From NCBI GenBank assembly GCA_049999765.1, contig JBNGIQ010009547.1:844056-901469 (forward strand): DNA of 57,414 nt, in the 5' to 3' direction. Positions 41,501 to 54,200 of this stretch are shown one piece after another. The number at the start of each line of letters is the position of its first letter. The stretch's first letter is position 1. The notes under the pieces were generated by a model. That model was given only the letters and a program-made list of their open reading frames with translations. It was not told the DNA's origin and searched no databases. The stretch comes from Phaeoceros laevis (taxonomy: Eukaryota > Anthocerotophyta > Anthocerotopsida > Notothyladales). The translations under genes were made by a program, and so were the position numbers.

Positions 41501-44500
41501 ACCCTAGAGGAGCGGCGAGCCGACCTGATTCATACGGCAGCTTCAATTTTGGACAAAAACAATCTCGTGAAGTACGACCGTAAGAGTGGTTACTTTCAGG
41601 TCACTGATCTTGGGCGGATTTCAAGTTACTATTACATCAGTCATGGAACCATGGCAACATATAACGAGCATTTGAAGCCCACCATGGGAGAGATTGAGCT
41701 GTGCCGTTTGTTTTCTCTGAGTGAGGAATTCAAGTATGTCCTAGTGCGTGAGGAAGAGAAAATGGAGCTTGCAAAACTGTTAGACAGAGTACCTATCCCT
41801 GTCAAGGAGAGCCTGGATGAGTCAAGTGCCAAAATCAACGTTTTGTTGCAGGCTTACATCTCACAGTTGAAGCTCGAGGGGTTGTCATTGACCTCAGACA
41901 TGGTGTTTATTACTCAAAGTGCAGGGAGGTTGATGCGTGGTCTGTTTGAGATTGTTTTGAAACGAGGGTGGGCTCAGCTGGCAGAGAAGGCTCTGAATTT
42001 GTGTAAAATGGTTCAGAAGAGGATGTGGAGCAGCCAGACACCTTTGCGCCAATTCAGAGGAATTCCGATGGACATATTGAGTAAAGTTGAGAAGAAAGAC
42101 CTCGCTTGGGAGCGGTATTATGATTTGTCATCCCAAGAGATTGGGGAGCTCATCCGATTTCCCAAAATGGGCAAAACAGTTCACAAGAACATCCATCAGT
42201 TTCCAAAGCTCGAGTTAGAGCTTGCTCATGTGCAGCCTATTACAAGGTCTATTCTGAAGATTGATCTCACCATTATCCCTGACTTTCAGTGGGATGAGAA
42301 GTTGCATGGATATGTGGAGCCTTTCTGGGTTCTTGTGGAGGACAACGATGGTGAAGACATTCTGCATCATGAATATTTTTTGCTCAAGATGCAATATGTA
42401 GAAGAAGATCACCACCTAAGCTTCACTGTGCCAATCTATGAACCATTACCCCCTCAGTATTTTATCCGCATAGTATCTGATAAGTGGCTCGGTTCTCAAA
42501 CTGTACTGCCTGTACCATTCCGCCACCTTATTTTGCCTGAGAAGTACCCTCCACCAACTGAGCTTCTAGATCTGCAGCCGTTGCCAGTATCAGCCTTGCG
42601 CAACCCAGCATATGAGGCTCTCTACCACAAATTTAAGCATTTTAACCCTATCCAGACACAGGTTTTCACAGTTCTTTACAACACTGATGACAATGTTCTT
42701 GTGGGTGCGCCAACTGGTAGTGGAAAAACCATTTGTGCAGAATTTGCCGTGTTGCGGATGTTGCAGCAGAAGGGCCCCGACAATGGCACTGGTGCTCGCT
42801 GTGTTTATATAGCGCCAGTGGAAGCTCTAGCAAAGGAAAGGTTTCGGGACTGGGAACAGAAGTTTGGACAGGGGCTGGGAGTCCGTGTGGTTGAGCTCAC
42901 TGGTGAGACTGCAACAGACTTGAAACTGTTGGAGAAGGGCCAGATTGTGATCAGTACTCCTGAGAGGTGGGATGTTCTGTCTCGACGATGGAAGCAAAGG
43001 AAGCATGTTCAGCAGGTGGGCTTGTTCATAGTGGATGAACTGCATTTGATTGGTGGAGAAGGTGGCCCTGTGCTTGAGGTCATTGTATCAAGAATGAGGT
43101 ATATCGGGAGCCACTCCGAAAACAAGATTCGGGTAGTGGCTCTGTCGACGTCACTTGCAAATGCCAAGGATTTAGGAGAGTGGATTGGGGCTACCTCACA
43201 TGGGTTATTCAATTTTCCACCTGGTGTCAGGCCAGTCCCATTAGAAATTCATATTCATGGAGTGGATATTGCGAACTTCGAAGCTCGTATGCAGGCCATG
43301 ACAAAGCCCACATATACTGCTGTAGTGCAACAAGCAAAAGGGGGCAAGCCAGCCCTTGTCTTTGTACCAACTCGCAAACATGCACGGCTGACAGCTTTGG
43401 ATCTTGTTACATATGCCTCTGCTGATGGTGGTGGGAAGTCCCAGTTTTTGCAGTGTACTAAGGATGACATGGCACCGTTTCTGGGAAAAGTCAAGGACGT
43501 TGCCCTAAAACATGCTCTAAGCAATGGTGTGGGGTATCTGCATGAGGGCCTTGGAGTAACAGAGCAGGAAGTAGTGCTGCAGCTCTTTGATGCTGGGGCA
43601 ATTCAGCTTTGTGTTGCAAGTAGCAGCATGTGCTGGGGCATGACCATCTCTGCCCATCTAGTTGTAGTTATGGGTACCCAATACTATGATGGTAGGGAGC
43701 ATGCCCATACCGATTATCCTATCACTGACCTTCTGCAGATGATGGGGCGAGCAAGTAGGCCTTTGGTGGATGATACTGGGAAATGTGTGATTCTGTGTCA
43801 TGCTCCTCGCAAAGAGTATTACAAGAAGTTTCTGTATGAGCCCTTTCCAGTGGAAAGCCATCTGGATCATTTTCTGCATGACCACTTGAATGCAGAGGTT
43901 GTGGTCCGCACAATTGAGAACAAGCAGGATGCAGTGGACTACCTAACCTGGACATTCATGTACCGCAGGCTAACTCAAAATCCGAATTATTATAACCTTC
44001 AGGGCGTGAGTCATAGGCATTTATCCGACCATCTTTCTGAGCTTGTGGAAACAAAGCTTGCAGACCTGGAGGCAAGTAAGTGCGTGGCCATTGAGGATGA
44101 CATGGACTTGACTGCTTTAAATTTGGGGATGATTGCAGCCTACTACTATATTAGCTATACAACAATCGAGTTGTTCAGTTCTTCGTTGACAGCGAAAACA
44201 AAGTTGAAGGGGCTGTTGGAGATACTTGCATCAGCTTCTGAATATCTTCGACTACCAATGAGGCCTGGTGAAGAAGAGACGGTTCGCAAGCTGGTGAATC
44301 ATCAAAGGTTTGCTGTGGACAAGCCGAAATATACAGACCCACATGTCAAGGCTAATGCACTGCTGCAAGCTCACTTCTCTAGGCATGAGGTGAGTGGAAA
44401 CCTGGCACTGGATCAGCGGCAGATTTTGGTTGATGCTAGCAGGTTGCTACAAGCAATGGTTGATGTCATATCAAGCAGTGGTTGGTTGAATCCGGCACTT

Positions 44501-45127
44501 ACAGCTATGGAACTTAGTCAGATGGTGACTCAGGCCCTGTGGGAGCGTGATTCACTCCTTTTACAGCTTCCTCATTTTTCAAAGGATTTAGCGAGGAGAT
44601 GTGCTGAAAATCCGGGGAAACCTATTGAGACAGTGTTTGATTTGATTGAGATGGAGGATAATGAAAGGCGGGAGCTTTTGCAGATGTCGGATGCTCAATT
44701 ACTGGATATTGCTCGAGTCTGCAATCGGTTTCCGAATATTGATCTGGCGTATGATGTGCTTGATAGTGATGACATATCAGCAGGGGATACAGTCACACTG
44801 CAGGTATCACTGGAGAGGGAGTTGGAGGGTCGCCAAGAGCTGGGTCCTGTGGATGCACCACGCTTTCCAAAGCCAAAAGAGGAGGGGTGGTGGCTTGTGG
44901 TAGGGGAGCCTAAGAGTAATCAACTCTTGGCCATCAAGCGTGTGTCCTTGCAGCGGAAAGCAAAAGTGAAGGTTGATTTGACGGCACCGTCGGAAGTTGG
45001 AAAGAAAACGTACACTTTATATTTCATGTGCGATGCATATCTTGGGTGCGATCAGGAGTACGAATTCACGATTGATGTGAAGGAGGCGGCAGAGGAGGAG
45101 GAAGATGGTAAAGCGATGGAAGAATAG
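38564..45127 (+). CDS. BRR2: U5 snRNP 200 kDa helicase, BRR2-type, intronless
   Basis: Ski2-like ATP-dependent RNA helicase that unwinds U4/U6 during spliceosome activation and acts in the U5 and tri-snRNP. The 2187-residue open frame is uninterrupted. Early residues include the [14 protein letters not shown] block; an acidic stretch lies at about 220-280. N-terminal cassette: Walker [13 protein letters not shown] (about 535), DEIH at about 647, [32 protein letters not shown], then a Sec63-type unit. C-terminal cassette: [14 protein letters not shown] (about 1381), DELH at about 1491, [17 protein letters not shown] and [11 protein letters not shown], then the second Sec63 unit. Both nucleotide-binding cassettes look intact in sequence, and the length matches the family. 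The second Walker B reads DELH where many homologues have DEVH. An ATG at 38564 follows an upstream non-ATG open stretch and begins [14 protein letters not shown]. Being intronless stands out among its intron-rich neighbours. Confidence 0.97.
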   Translation: MAHLGGGAEAHARFKQYEYRANSSLVLTTDTRPRDTHEPTGEPESLWGKIDPRSFGDRVYHGRAPELEEKLTKSKKKRALKEKEKAAADVPKKPSKRQRGNQEDSVLSIVDDGMYRPKTKETRAAYEALLSTIQQQFGDHPQDVLRGAADEVLAALKNDKIKDLDKKKEIEKLLNALSHEAFAQLVSIGKRISDYHEAGETGGVGGAGEALDDDIGVAVEFEEEEEEEESDADEVQEESDGEEDGQDTRDAAGMQMGQVDEEEREEADEGLNVQDIDAYWLQRKISQAHGDIDPQLSQKLAEEVLKILAEGDDGEAENRLDTAENRLVILLNYDKFDLIKLLLRNRLKVVWCTRLARAEDDDQRKNIEVEMIEGGPTLSAILEQLHATRATAKERQKNLERSIREEARKLRDEGADGDKGKRVEREGVVDSGWTKGQRQLLDFEQLSFRQGGFLMANKRCELPPGSFRAPKKGYEEVHVPAVKAKAFADGEELVKISEIPEWAQPAFAGMKTLNRVQSKVYETALFTPENILLCAPTGAGKTNVAMCTMLHEIRLKTREDGTIDLSGFKIVYVAPMKALVAELVQNFSNRLKDYGVTVKELTGDQTLSRQQIDETQIIVTTPEKWDIITRKSGDRTYTQLVKLLIIDEIHLLHDNRGPVLESIVARTVRQIETTQELIRLVGLSATLPNYEDVAMFLRVDKTKGLFHFDNSYRPCPLAQQYIGITVKKPLQRFQLMNEVCHEKVMEVAGKHQILIFVHSRKETAKTARLIRDTALGNDTMGRFLKEDSASREILQTESEGVKSNDLRDLLPYGLAIHHAGMARSDRTLVEDLFADGHIQVLVSTATLAWGVNLPAHTVIIKGTQIYNPEKGMWTELSPLDVMQMLGRAGRPQFDTYGEGIIITGHSELQYYLSLMNQQLPIESQYISKLADNLNAEIVLGSVQNAREACAWLGYTYLYIRMLRNPGLYGVSVDALEKDPTLEERRADLIHTAASILDKNNLVKYDRKSGYFQVTDLGRISSYYYISHGTMATYNEHLKPTMGEIELCRLFSLSEEFKYVLVREEEKMELAKLLDRVPIPVKESLDESSAKINVLLQAYISQLKLEGLSLTSDMVFITQSAGRLMRGLFEIVLKRGWAQLAEKALNLCKMVQKRMWSSQTPLRQFRGIPMDILSKVEKKDLAWERYYDLSSQEIGELIRFPKMGKTVHKNIHQFPKLELELAHVQPITRSILKIDLTIIPDFQWDEKLHGYVEPFWVLVEDNDGEDILHHEYFLLKMQYVEEDHHLSFTVPIYEPLPPQYFIRIVSDKWLGSQTVLPVPFRHLILPEKYPPPTELLDLQPLPVSALRNPAYEALYHKFKHFNPIQTQVFTVLYNTDDNVLVGAPTGSGKTICAEFAVLRMLQQKGPDNGTGARCVYIAPVEALAKERFRDWEQKFGQGLGVRVVELTGETATDLKLLEKGQIVISTPERWDVLSRRWKQRKHVQQVGLFIVDELHLIGGEGGPVLEVIVSRMRYIGSHSENKIRVVALSTSLANAKDLGEWIGATSHGLFNFPPGVRPVPLEIHIHGVDIANFEARMQAMTKPTYTAVVQQAKGGKPALVFVPTRKHARLTALDLVTYASADGGGKSQFLQCTKDDMAPFLGKVKDVALKHALSNGVGYLHEGLGVTEQEVVLQLFDAGAIQLCVASSSMCWGMTISAHLVVVMGTQYYDGREHAHTDYPITDLLQMMGRASRPLVDDTGKCVILCHAPRKEYYKKFLYEPFPVESHLDHFLHDHLNAEVVVRTIENKQDAVDYLTWTFMYRRLTQNPNYYNLQGVSHRHLSDHLSELVETKLADLEASKCVAIEDDMDLTALNLGMIAAYYYISYTTIELFSSSLTAKTKLKGLLEILASASEYLRLPMRPGEEETVRKLVNHQRFAVDKPKYTDPHVKANALLQAHFSRHEVSGNLALDQRQILVDASRLLQAMVDVISSSGWLNPALTAMELSQMVTQALWERDSLLLQLPHFSKDLARRCAENPGKPIETVFDLIEMEDNERRELLQMSDAQLLDIARVCNRFPNIDLAYDVLDSDDISAGDTVTLQVSLERELEGRQELGPVDAPRFPKPKEEGWWLVVGEPKSNQLLAIKRVSLQRKAKVKVDLTAPSEVGKKTYTLYFMCDAYLGCDQEYEFTIDVKEAAEEEEDGKAMEE

Positions 45128-45335
45128 TTAGCTGGGGCTTTCACCGAAGCTGGAAGTTGTCCGGATTTGGTTGCAGATTCTGGGCGGCCGTCTTTTGTTG
45201 TATAGTACAGTGGCAGAGAATGTTGTGAAACTTTTTGTAGAAGCCAGTTAATTAACATGTTTGCGAGGGTGCTTTGGCTGCATGTAGTTTACGACATATT
45301 GGAACAAATACACAGCAGCATAGCCCCCCCAAAAC
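45128..45335. other. BRR2 3' flank
   Basis: 3' UTR and downstream DNA leading into the foldback element; nothing else recognised. Confidence 0.4.
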
Positions 45336-45942
45336 CCCAGCGCCTATCGAACTCATGGTCAGAGCCTGACAGTGTTGTGTGGAAGGTGGGCCTCACGGTC
45401 TCCCGCTTGCTGCCTGGAGACCGCATTGCCCTCTCTCTTCTGCCCATGCGCTGAGCCATGGCGTTGCATGACCTGAGTTCATGGGCATACTCAGAGTTTA
45501 TAGCCTGTGAAAAGCATTTAACATCGTGACAAGAACTTCTCACGGCGAGAACCTGAGCAGGCGCGGTCCTTGGAAAAAACCCAAGGGGAAGTATGAGGCG
45601 ATCAACCAAAACGTTGGTACCCCCATCCAAAAGCCGGTTCACCCTCGCTTGACCACGACGTTCTTACCTCCCACGCACTATCCAGCCGGCCTTTCCTCCC
45701 ACACGAATTATGCCCATGGCCAGGCAAGCAGAGTGCATGAGCATGCTGCATGGGGGCTCCACGCGGCGGAGGGGGCACTGGTCATAGTGGCGCATCGGGG
45801 GGCGCATGGGATCATTTTGCCATACCGATGGCCCCGAGAGAGGGTAGCCGTTTCCCCCGTGAAGCAGCAACCGGGAGGCCGTGGGACCCATCTGCCAGAC
45901 ACTCATGGTCAGGTTCTGACCATGAGTTCGATAGGCGCTGGG
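45336..45942. mobile_element. foldback-type element with ~35-bp terminal inverted repeats
   Basis: Left end 45336-45370 (cccagcgcctatcgaactca then tggtcagagcctgac) is matched in inverted orientation by 45908-45942 with one mismatch. The arms extend inwards with lower identity, for example ggtgggcctcacggtctccc on the left against the complement of gggaggccgtgggacccatc on the right. No transposase is inside. A clear target-site duplication could not be made out. It looks like a non-autonomous DNA transposon (MULE/foldback-like). Confidence 0.7.
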
Positions 45943-46194
45943 CCTAAAAACTACTAGGCAGCGTTTCGTCCGACGACGACAGCCATCATGAACGGAATGC
46001 GATGGATATGAGGAAGGATGCGTGTATTCTGGATGGAGGATTAGTTACGAGCTTAGGATACACTTCAGACTGAATCACCATGGTCCTTTCTGGACACATG
46101 GGATATTTCGGGAAGTGTAGGCAGGCAAATTGTGTGATAAATTAGCATTGCTCTTGGAAATTGACCAATGGCTGCATAATAGAGAACAATGTTC

Positions 46195-46245
46195 TTACAA
46201 GTAGGAGTAGTAGTAGGTTGATTATGGTGTTTAGCCAACTCCACA
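46195..46245. repeat. ~45-bp motif shared with 16388-16436
   Basis: A (tag)n run followed by ttatggtgttt(a)gccaactcca appears at both sites. The rest of the surroundings differ. This suggests a dispersed repeat end, such as an LTR or terminal repeat, but no complete element was found. Confidence 0.5.
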
Positions 46246-46884
46246 TGGGAATTGAACACCCCATCAGGTTTTTCGACCGGCGACAGGGAGCCCCGTCCAG
46301 GGATTGTAAGCGACAACCGGGAGCCCTCATCCAGGAACCTTGGGCTACAAGCACTGCCGAATATGGAGACTTCTGACCCATCCAAGGAGAGTGTCTCCTC
46401 CTCAAATCAAGATCACATTATTTTATCCTATTTTTTATTTCTTTCATGGAAGTTGGAATATGTTGGGTTGGAGGTAACTTTGAGAACTATTGATTGAAAA
46501 ATGCATTCTCTAAAGTTAATGATAGCAAGGGGAAATTGTAATGTAGTTGATCTTACAGAATGACCCAATATTGCACTGCTCATACTGAGTATATGCCAAG
46601 CATGTGTCCAAATGACATCTTGCTTTGCTTTGAGAAAGTTGGAGACCAAGGAAATGGAATCGCAAAGCTCAAGCTTCTTCAATACTTTACTCTACAGACC
46701 AGCGTCATATTTCACTCTTTCCATATTGCAATCAAAGGACAAACAATCCAAAACAACAGCGATAGCCGCGGTCCCACAAAGGGGTCGGTTGGCTGTAGGT
46801 AACCTTTTAGAGCCTGAGTCAAAGCAACTCATGTGTGACTTGTTGACTGACAAGCATACATATACCAAAAAAACAACTGCTGCT

Positions 46885-48582
46885 ATGTTCTCACAAACCT
46901 ACAAGATTGGACAAACCATTGGTGTAGGAGGTGAACCTAAATTATTATCATCTAAGTCACAATTTTGTTGAATTTCAACTTCAAGAGGAAACTAATTAAA
47001 TATACACAGGGTTTTCCGAGGTAAAACTTGCAGATAATTCAATGACCCGAGAGAAAGTTGCTATTAAGATCATCGATAGAAAGAAGTACATTCCCAAGAC
47101 TAGGGAAAGCTTTGAGAGAGAAATTAAGTTGTTTGAAAAGGTAGGCCATACAGAATTTGGTCAACCAAGCATGACACTAATTATGTTATGCTAATGCATG
47201 TACTTGCTTCACTTTTTTTTGAGACCGCAAGGTCTTCAATGTAATTAATCTTTTTCTATTTCTTTATGTATGTTATAATTTTTTTTGTTCTTTGTCTCCT
47301 TTATGAGCACCAGATTCAACATCCTAATTGTATAGAGCTAAAAGAATGGTTTTGCACAAAGAAAGCAATTTATCTCATTACAGAGCTGTGAGTTTTTTGA
47401 AGTAGCTTTAAATTTGTTGTAGCACTCATGTATTGACATTACATAGAGGATATTAGTCATCTGCTAATATTATATGATGATAAGAAAATAATATTTCTAG
47501 CTACTTGATTTAACCTACAGTGCAACTGGAGGGGAACTATTGGATCGTGTAGTCAAGAGAAAGCACTTTTCAGAGATGGAGGCTGCTCGCATAATAATGC
47601 AAATTCTTAGTGGGGTTGCTTACCTACATTCTAAAGGAGTTATTCACAGAGACCTTAAGGTCAGCAAGTTTTGGAAAAGTTGCCAAAACTAATTGAGAAC
47701 CTTTGGTTGTTGTCACAAGCGTGTAACTAGTTGAAATTATTCATGACCAAAGGTAGACTTCTAGTTTGTATGGAGTTTCCCACTATTTCCAAGTAGCACT
47801 AGATTATAGAAGCTACTTGATCCTTGCAGCTTGAAAATCTCTTACTAGCGTCGGACGATAATAACGCAACAATTAAAATTACCAATTTTAGTTTATCAAA
47901 AATCTTTTCAGGAACACAAGGATTGTGTACTATGTGTGGCTCGCCGCAATATGTAGGTAATAGAAAATTTCATTGTGTATTGCTTCTACTTCTTTAATTA
48001 AGTCTTACATTCCTGAAATATGGTGGTTATATATCAAGAGAAAATATACTTCAACACGAAACCATTCACATGTTGTACAGCACCAGAGGTGTTATTGGCT
48101 AGGGAGAATAAGAGCATATTTTATACAACTGCATCAGACCTATGGTACACAAATATATATCTTATCATGAACCTTAATTGGCTTTTTAAGGTTCACTTCA
48201 GAAAACTGAATTGTCAATCTTTGGAAATGAGTAGGAGTGTGGGAGTGATTTTGTACATTCTGCTAAGTGGGTTTTCTCCATTTCAAGACAAGAATGAGAC
48301 TATGATGTATGATAAAATAACAACAGGGCAGTATACATTCAAACATCCAACATGGAAAAAGATTTCACAAAGCGGTAGGTTGTTACATAACTTTGTTCTT
48401 CCAAGATGCTATGTTCTTGAGATTTTGAAATTGCATTACTCAATTTTCTTGATTACAAAATTTTTCAAGTGAAAATGATTAAATCTGTTCTTGCAGCAAA
48501 AGATATGGTCGAGCAACTATTATATGTTGATCCTGATAGAAGGTTGAATGCCAAACAAGCACTCTCTCATCCTTGGCTTCGG
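46885..48582 (+). CDS. CaMK-type protein kinase with NFS in place of DFG (probable pseudokinase)
   Basis: Eight exons join in phase to a full kinase fold: 46885-46930, 47010-47140, 47314-47387, 47521-47659, 47830-47956, 48081-48144, 48235-48374, 48497-48582. Motifs: Gly loop IGVGGFSEVK, VAIK lysine (KVAIKII), catalytic VIHRDLK, then ITNFSLSKIF where DFG is expected (N-F-S at 47884-47892), a GSPQYVAPE activation segment end, and DLWSVGVILYILLSG. The closest family by remembered motifs is the calcium/calmodulin kinase group (ELATGGELLDRVV, AKDMVEQLLYVDPDRR, SHPWL). Loss of the metal-binding Asp predicts weak or no catalysis. A C-terminal extension after 48582 was not found, and an upstream ATG at 46831 is an alternative start. 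Locus is AT-rich. Confidence 0.7.
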
Positions 48583-49228
48583 GTAAGCTACTATTACCAC
48601 ATCTAAAAAAATAGATTTTTTCAATACTTCTATATTCAAATATTAAAGTAAAAATATAGGTTAGTTGCACTTGCAAGGGCACTTAGATTTGAAGTATCTC
48701 AACTCAAGAAGTACTATTCCACATTAGAACAACCACAAAGCAACCTCATAAAAGTTTTTTCTTCAAGGTAAAATAATTTTAAGCTTCGTTTTGTCTTTGT
48801 AGAGCGTCATGTCATGAGACATAGAAATGCTTAAGATTTTAGTACTGTGCACTAAGTGCACTCTGTATTATGCAGTAATATGCTAATATGCACTAGATAA
48901 AGTACAACACATGACTATGAGAACAATAAGTTTAGAGAATGATTATATGTATTGAATTTTGATACTAGTTTGATCTATTGATAGAAGTCAGGACATTTGT
49001 ATCAATCCCTTAGTGTATGCAAACAAATGTTACTCATGGTGAAACGATATTGTCCCTACCTTGATCTAGGACACTCACCCAAGATACCCCAAACATACAG
49101 TCGACCGAGTCTCTGGTGGCGAAGGTCAACCTAGTTCGCAAGCGTTCTCATCTAAGCTGGTGGTGGTCCTTTCCGTCGTAGGCACTACACCACGCAGCGT
49201 TTGAAGAAAAGGTAGCCTTACGAGCAGG
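48583..49228. other. AT-rich intergenic, possible kinase 3' exon
   Basis: No clear terminal exon or stop for the kinase gene could be assigned. From about 49000 the DNA becomes GC-richer and forms the promoter side of the next gene. Confidence 0.4.
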
Positions 49229-50809
<1,581 letters not shown>

Positions 50810-51283
50810 TCGAAGAAGGTCAATTGACCTCTCCATACAGTTACTTCGTTTCGGTGCAAGAATACCCCGCTTACAAACGAATTAAACTATTGACATCTTC
50901 CGAGGGAAGTACAAATGACAACTCGACCCATGCTGTTTACTCTGTGAAAAGACACAGCTCATCTGATACCAAAATTGAGATTGCATGCAGAGAGGCAAAG
51001 CATGCCCCAGAAAATCGGGATGCTCCAGAAAAAGTCTACAGTAGATACCTGGAGTAGGCCACGCCTGCAACACAGACAAGTTGAAGTTCAAAACAGTGTC
51101 CTATGTACTGCAAGCAACTGCACAAGAGTTTTACTTCAAATGTAGCACCACACACCTCGCTTGGTTCTTAGACAGTGCACTTGGAAGCTGCGGCAAAACA
51201 AAAACTTGAGTGGTAAGTCGGCAATTATATCCAGCCTGGTCTGTCATGGTGGAAACCTGATCGTAGCAATTCCCCTCACTCCA
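50810..51283. other. convergent 3' ends of ZNF330-like and CAND1
   Basis: No gene recognised; presumably both 3' UTRs. Confidence 0.45.
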
Positions 51284-54200
51284 TCACACCAAAGTATCAC
51301 TTTCATGCCGCACTGCATTGTATTTTTCACCAAGTGCCCCGGTCTTCACAACATTGTTCATAAACACCTTGAACTTCGGACTGGCATCTCCACTGCTCAT
51401 CATCCACCGAGGTGTTATCAGGCAATACTTCAAAATGTTACACACTTGGCCCTTCTCGCAAAAAGTACTAGAAACGTACCTGATGCGGTTCAGGGAGTCC
51501 ACAGCTCGTAATGCGCTACGAATCATATCCTCATTTCTGTCGACTTCTTGCTTCACGGCATCCGCCTTTGTCTTATTGGTGACAGTCTTCTCCAAGGGCT
51601 CAACCACTTGATCCAGTACTGCACAGTTGAAAACAATAAAAATCAGCTCCGTATCATTCTACTTGTAGCGCCTGATGTCACCTTTCAGATCACTTACTTA
51701 CCGGCTAATACAGCTGAATTGCACTTTTCTGCCAGCTTGGATAGGATAAGATGACACGGCATCTTCACATCATAATGATCTGCAATCATAACAATAATGG
51801 AATACCCATACCTCATTCCAGCCTGTCCCAGTATGCTAGGAGCGTAAATACGCAAAGACTAGCTACAAACCTGTAAGGCCGGATAGCAAATATGGGCAGA
51901 TGAAGGCTGACGGGTCAATTTGATCCAGACAACTGTCCAAGAGAGTGTCGACACATTCAAATGCAGCCTTCCTCAGCTCCAGCCCATCATCGATTGTGTG
52001 CTTGAAGGGTCCTAGATCGACAGTTCTAATCAGCTCTTTCTGCAAGATATCCAAACACGGCTTGAGAACCAGAACAGCCACAAAGCTGCCCAAGAGATCC
52101 CAAGAGGACACGCAGTAAGACATTCACCTTAATCACTGTCTGGTCATATAGCAGTGGTAGCAAAGTTGGGAGGAGATCCTTCACAAGTTCAGGTTTGTTG
52201 TGCGCTGCACTGCTCAATGCAGAAACTGCTGCTCGTCTCACATGCTGTAAAAACAAAAGTGAACACGGTGTCTGTACTTTTTACCTTCGACAGCGCAACC
52301 AGAACAATACATGGAGTCAAAGCAGAAACCTTTTAGCCTATGAGTTGGCAATCATAAAAGACCATACCCGATCTTCATCATTTATGAGCAAAAGGAAGGA
52401 GGCAATGCAGGGTTTGATGTAAGCATCAATCCGCTCTGGCCGATCAACCACTGTATACTTGATAGCAATCACAACTGTTGCCCTTGTAAAGGGAGAGATA
52501 CTTGCCGTACGCTCCTGCAATAGAAAATGGAAGTACGAAAACAGATAAATGAGGAGAACATGAAAACACATCTGTTAAGGCCGTGCTTTCACAGGAGACT
52601 GAGTTAAACGCACCTGCAAAGCCGGTACCAATTTTGCTGGCTCAATCAGGGCCAATTTACCAAGACATTCAGCCACAACATTTCGTACCCCCTCCTCCTC
52701 ACTCTCACAATGTGTGAAGAGTAAGGCCAGAATCTTTTGCACATCTGTGTCTTGAAGCTCAACTTTGCCTGCTTCATCAATGGATTGTCTTGCGATGACC
52801 TGCAGATAGAGATATGCTATCATGAACGCTTAGGCATGTAAAAGTACATATTACGAAGAAGCAAACAACACTGACGATATTCACCTCTTTCAACGAGTGC
52901 AAAAGCAGGTACTGCAGCTTTGACTGACTGTCAATCTGCCCGAGTATGAAGGGCAAGTACTCTGAAAGATTGCCAACTGCAATGTTTCCAAGGGCAAAAG
53001 ATGCTGCTGACTTAATCTCCTCAGAAGGAGAGTTGAATGAGCCAATGATGACATACTGTATATTGGCATGCCCACTTAAATCCTTTCTTCTTCCAATCTC
53101 TCCAAGGCATAAAAGAGATAGAAGCTGAAGCTGCAAAAATCAGACCACGTATAAAGGATGCAATTTTGCACACTAAATTGGAGTTCTCTACATGAAGGAA
53201 CCAGGAATTGAGTTTTGTCAGACATACTGAATCGGACCCACTGCCCTCCTTTAACGTGGTGATCAGCATAGCAACAGTTGCAGAACATTTTGGGTCTCCT
53301 GCAGCAAGGCATAATACTGCTGCACATTGTGCTATCGAGTAAAAAGCCTGCTTGCTGGCTGGTCCACCACCTCCACCCGGACCTCTTGCAGTTGACAAAA
53401 GTGCATCTAAGAGTGAATTAAAGCTTGTGTTTGCCGACTGAACAGATGCAGCAAAAAATGCTTGAAGTGCCTGCAATGTCAAATCCATGACGAAACATCA
53501 GGCTTCACAGACCAGATAAATTGCACATAAATAAGAAAAGTGGCCACCAACAGGTTGGTTTGTGATGATACCTGTAAAGCTTGTCCTTGCAGCAAAGAAC
53601 TCTTGACCAGGTTAAGGGCTTGCGGAAGAACTCTTTCCCTCACAGCAGGTCCTGCCTTTGCATAATAAAGCTTATCATTCATTATCGTGCAGCACAGTTC
53701 CAATGCTGACGCAGTCATGTGCAAATCTGCATCACTGTAGAAGACCTCTCATGTCAAACACAAGCTTCAGCATCCTGACCACTACTCAATAACCGAAAAA
53801 TAGGGCAAGCCAACCCAAAACTTTAACCTGATCAATGACGATAGTTCCGTGATGATCGACTCATAGCTTGAAGTGCTGATCTTTTCACTGTATGCTAATA
53901 GCAGGGAGTTGAGCGTTCCCAAAGAAGCTTGGCGCAACCCTCTATTTGCCTGTTCACCCAAAGTGCAAGTTCATCCAACAGCTCATGTGACCGTGTATTA
54001 TGAAGCCCACAACCACAGCTTGCAGTATGAAAAGCTGGCATTTTGAAAGTTTGCAATGGTATTGCAAGTACTAACAGCACCTTCCGCAGAAATGTTGTGA
54101 GCTCGAAGACCACTTGCTCAAGCACTGGAGATAAATCTATCTTCAGTGGCGATTCTGCAATTGTCGCGAAGGCCTAACAGCATCCGCAGCACAAAATATA

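Noticed and set aside
45526-45957. 143-codon open frame within the foldback element
   Set aside because: No ATG start (the frame opens with an alternative codon) and the content is explained by the inverted repeats.
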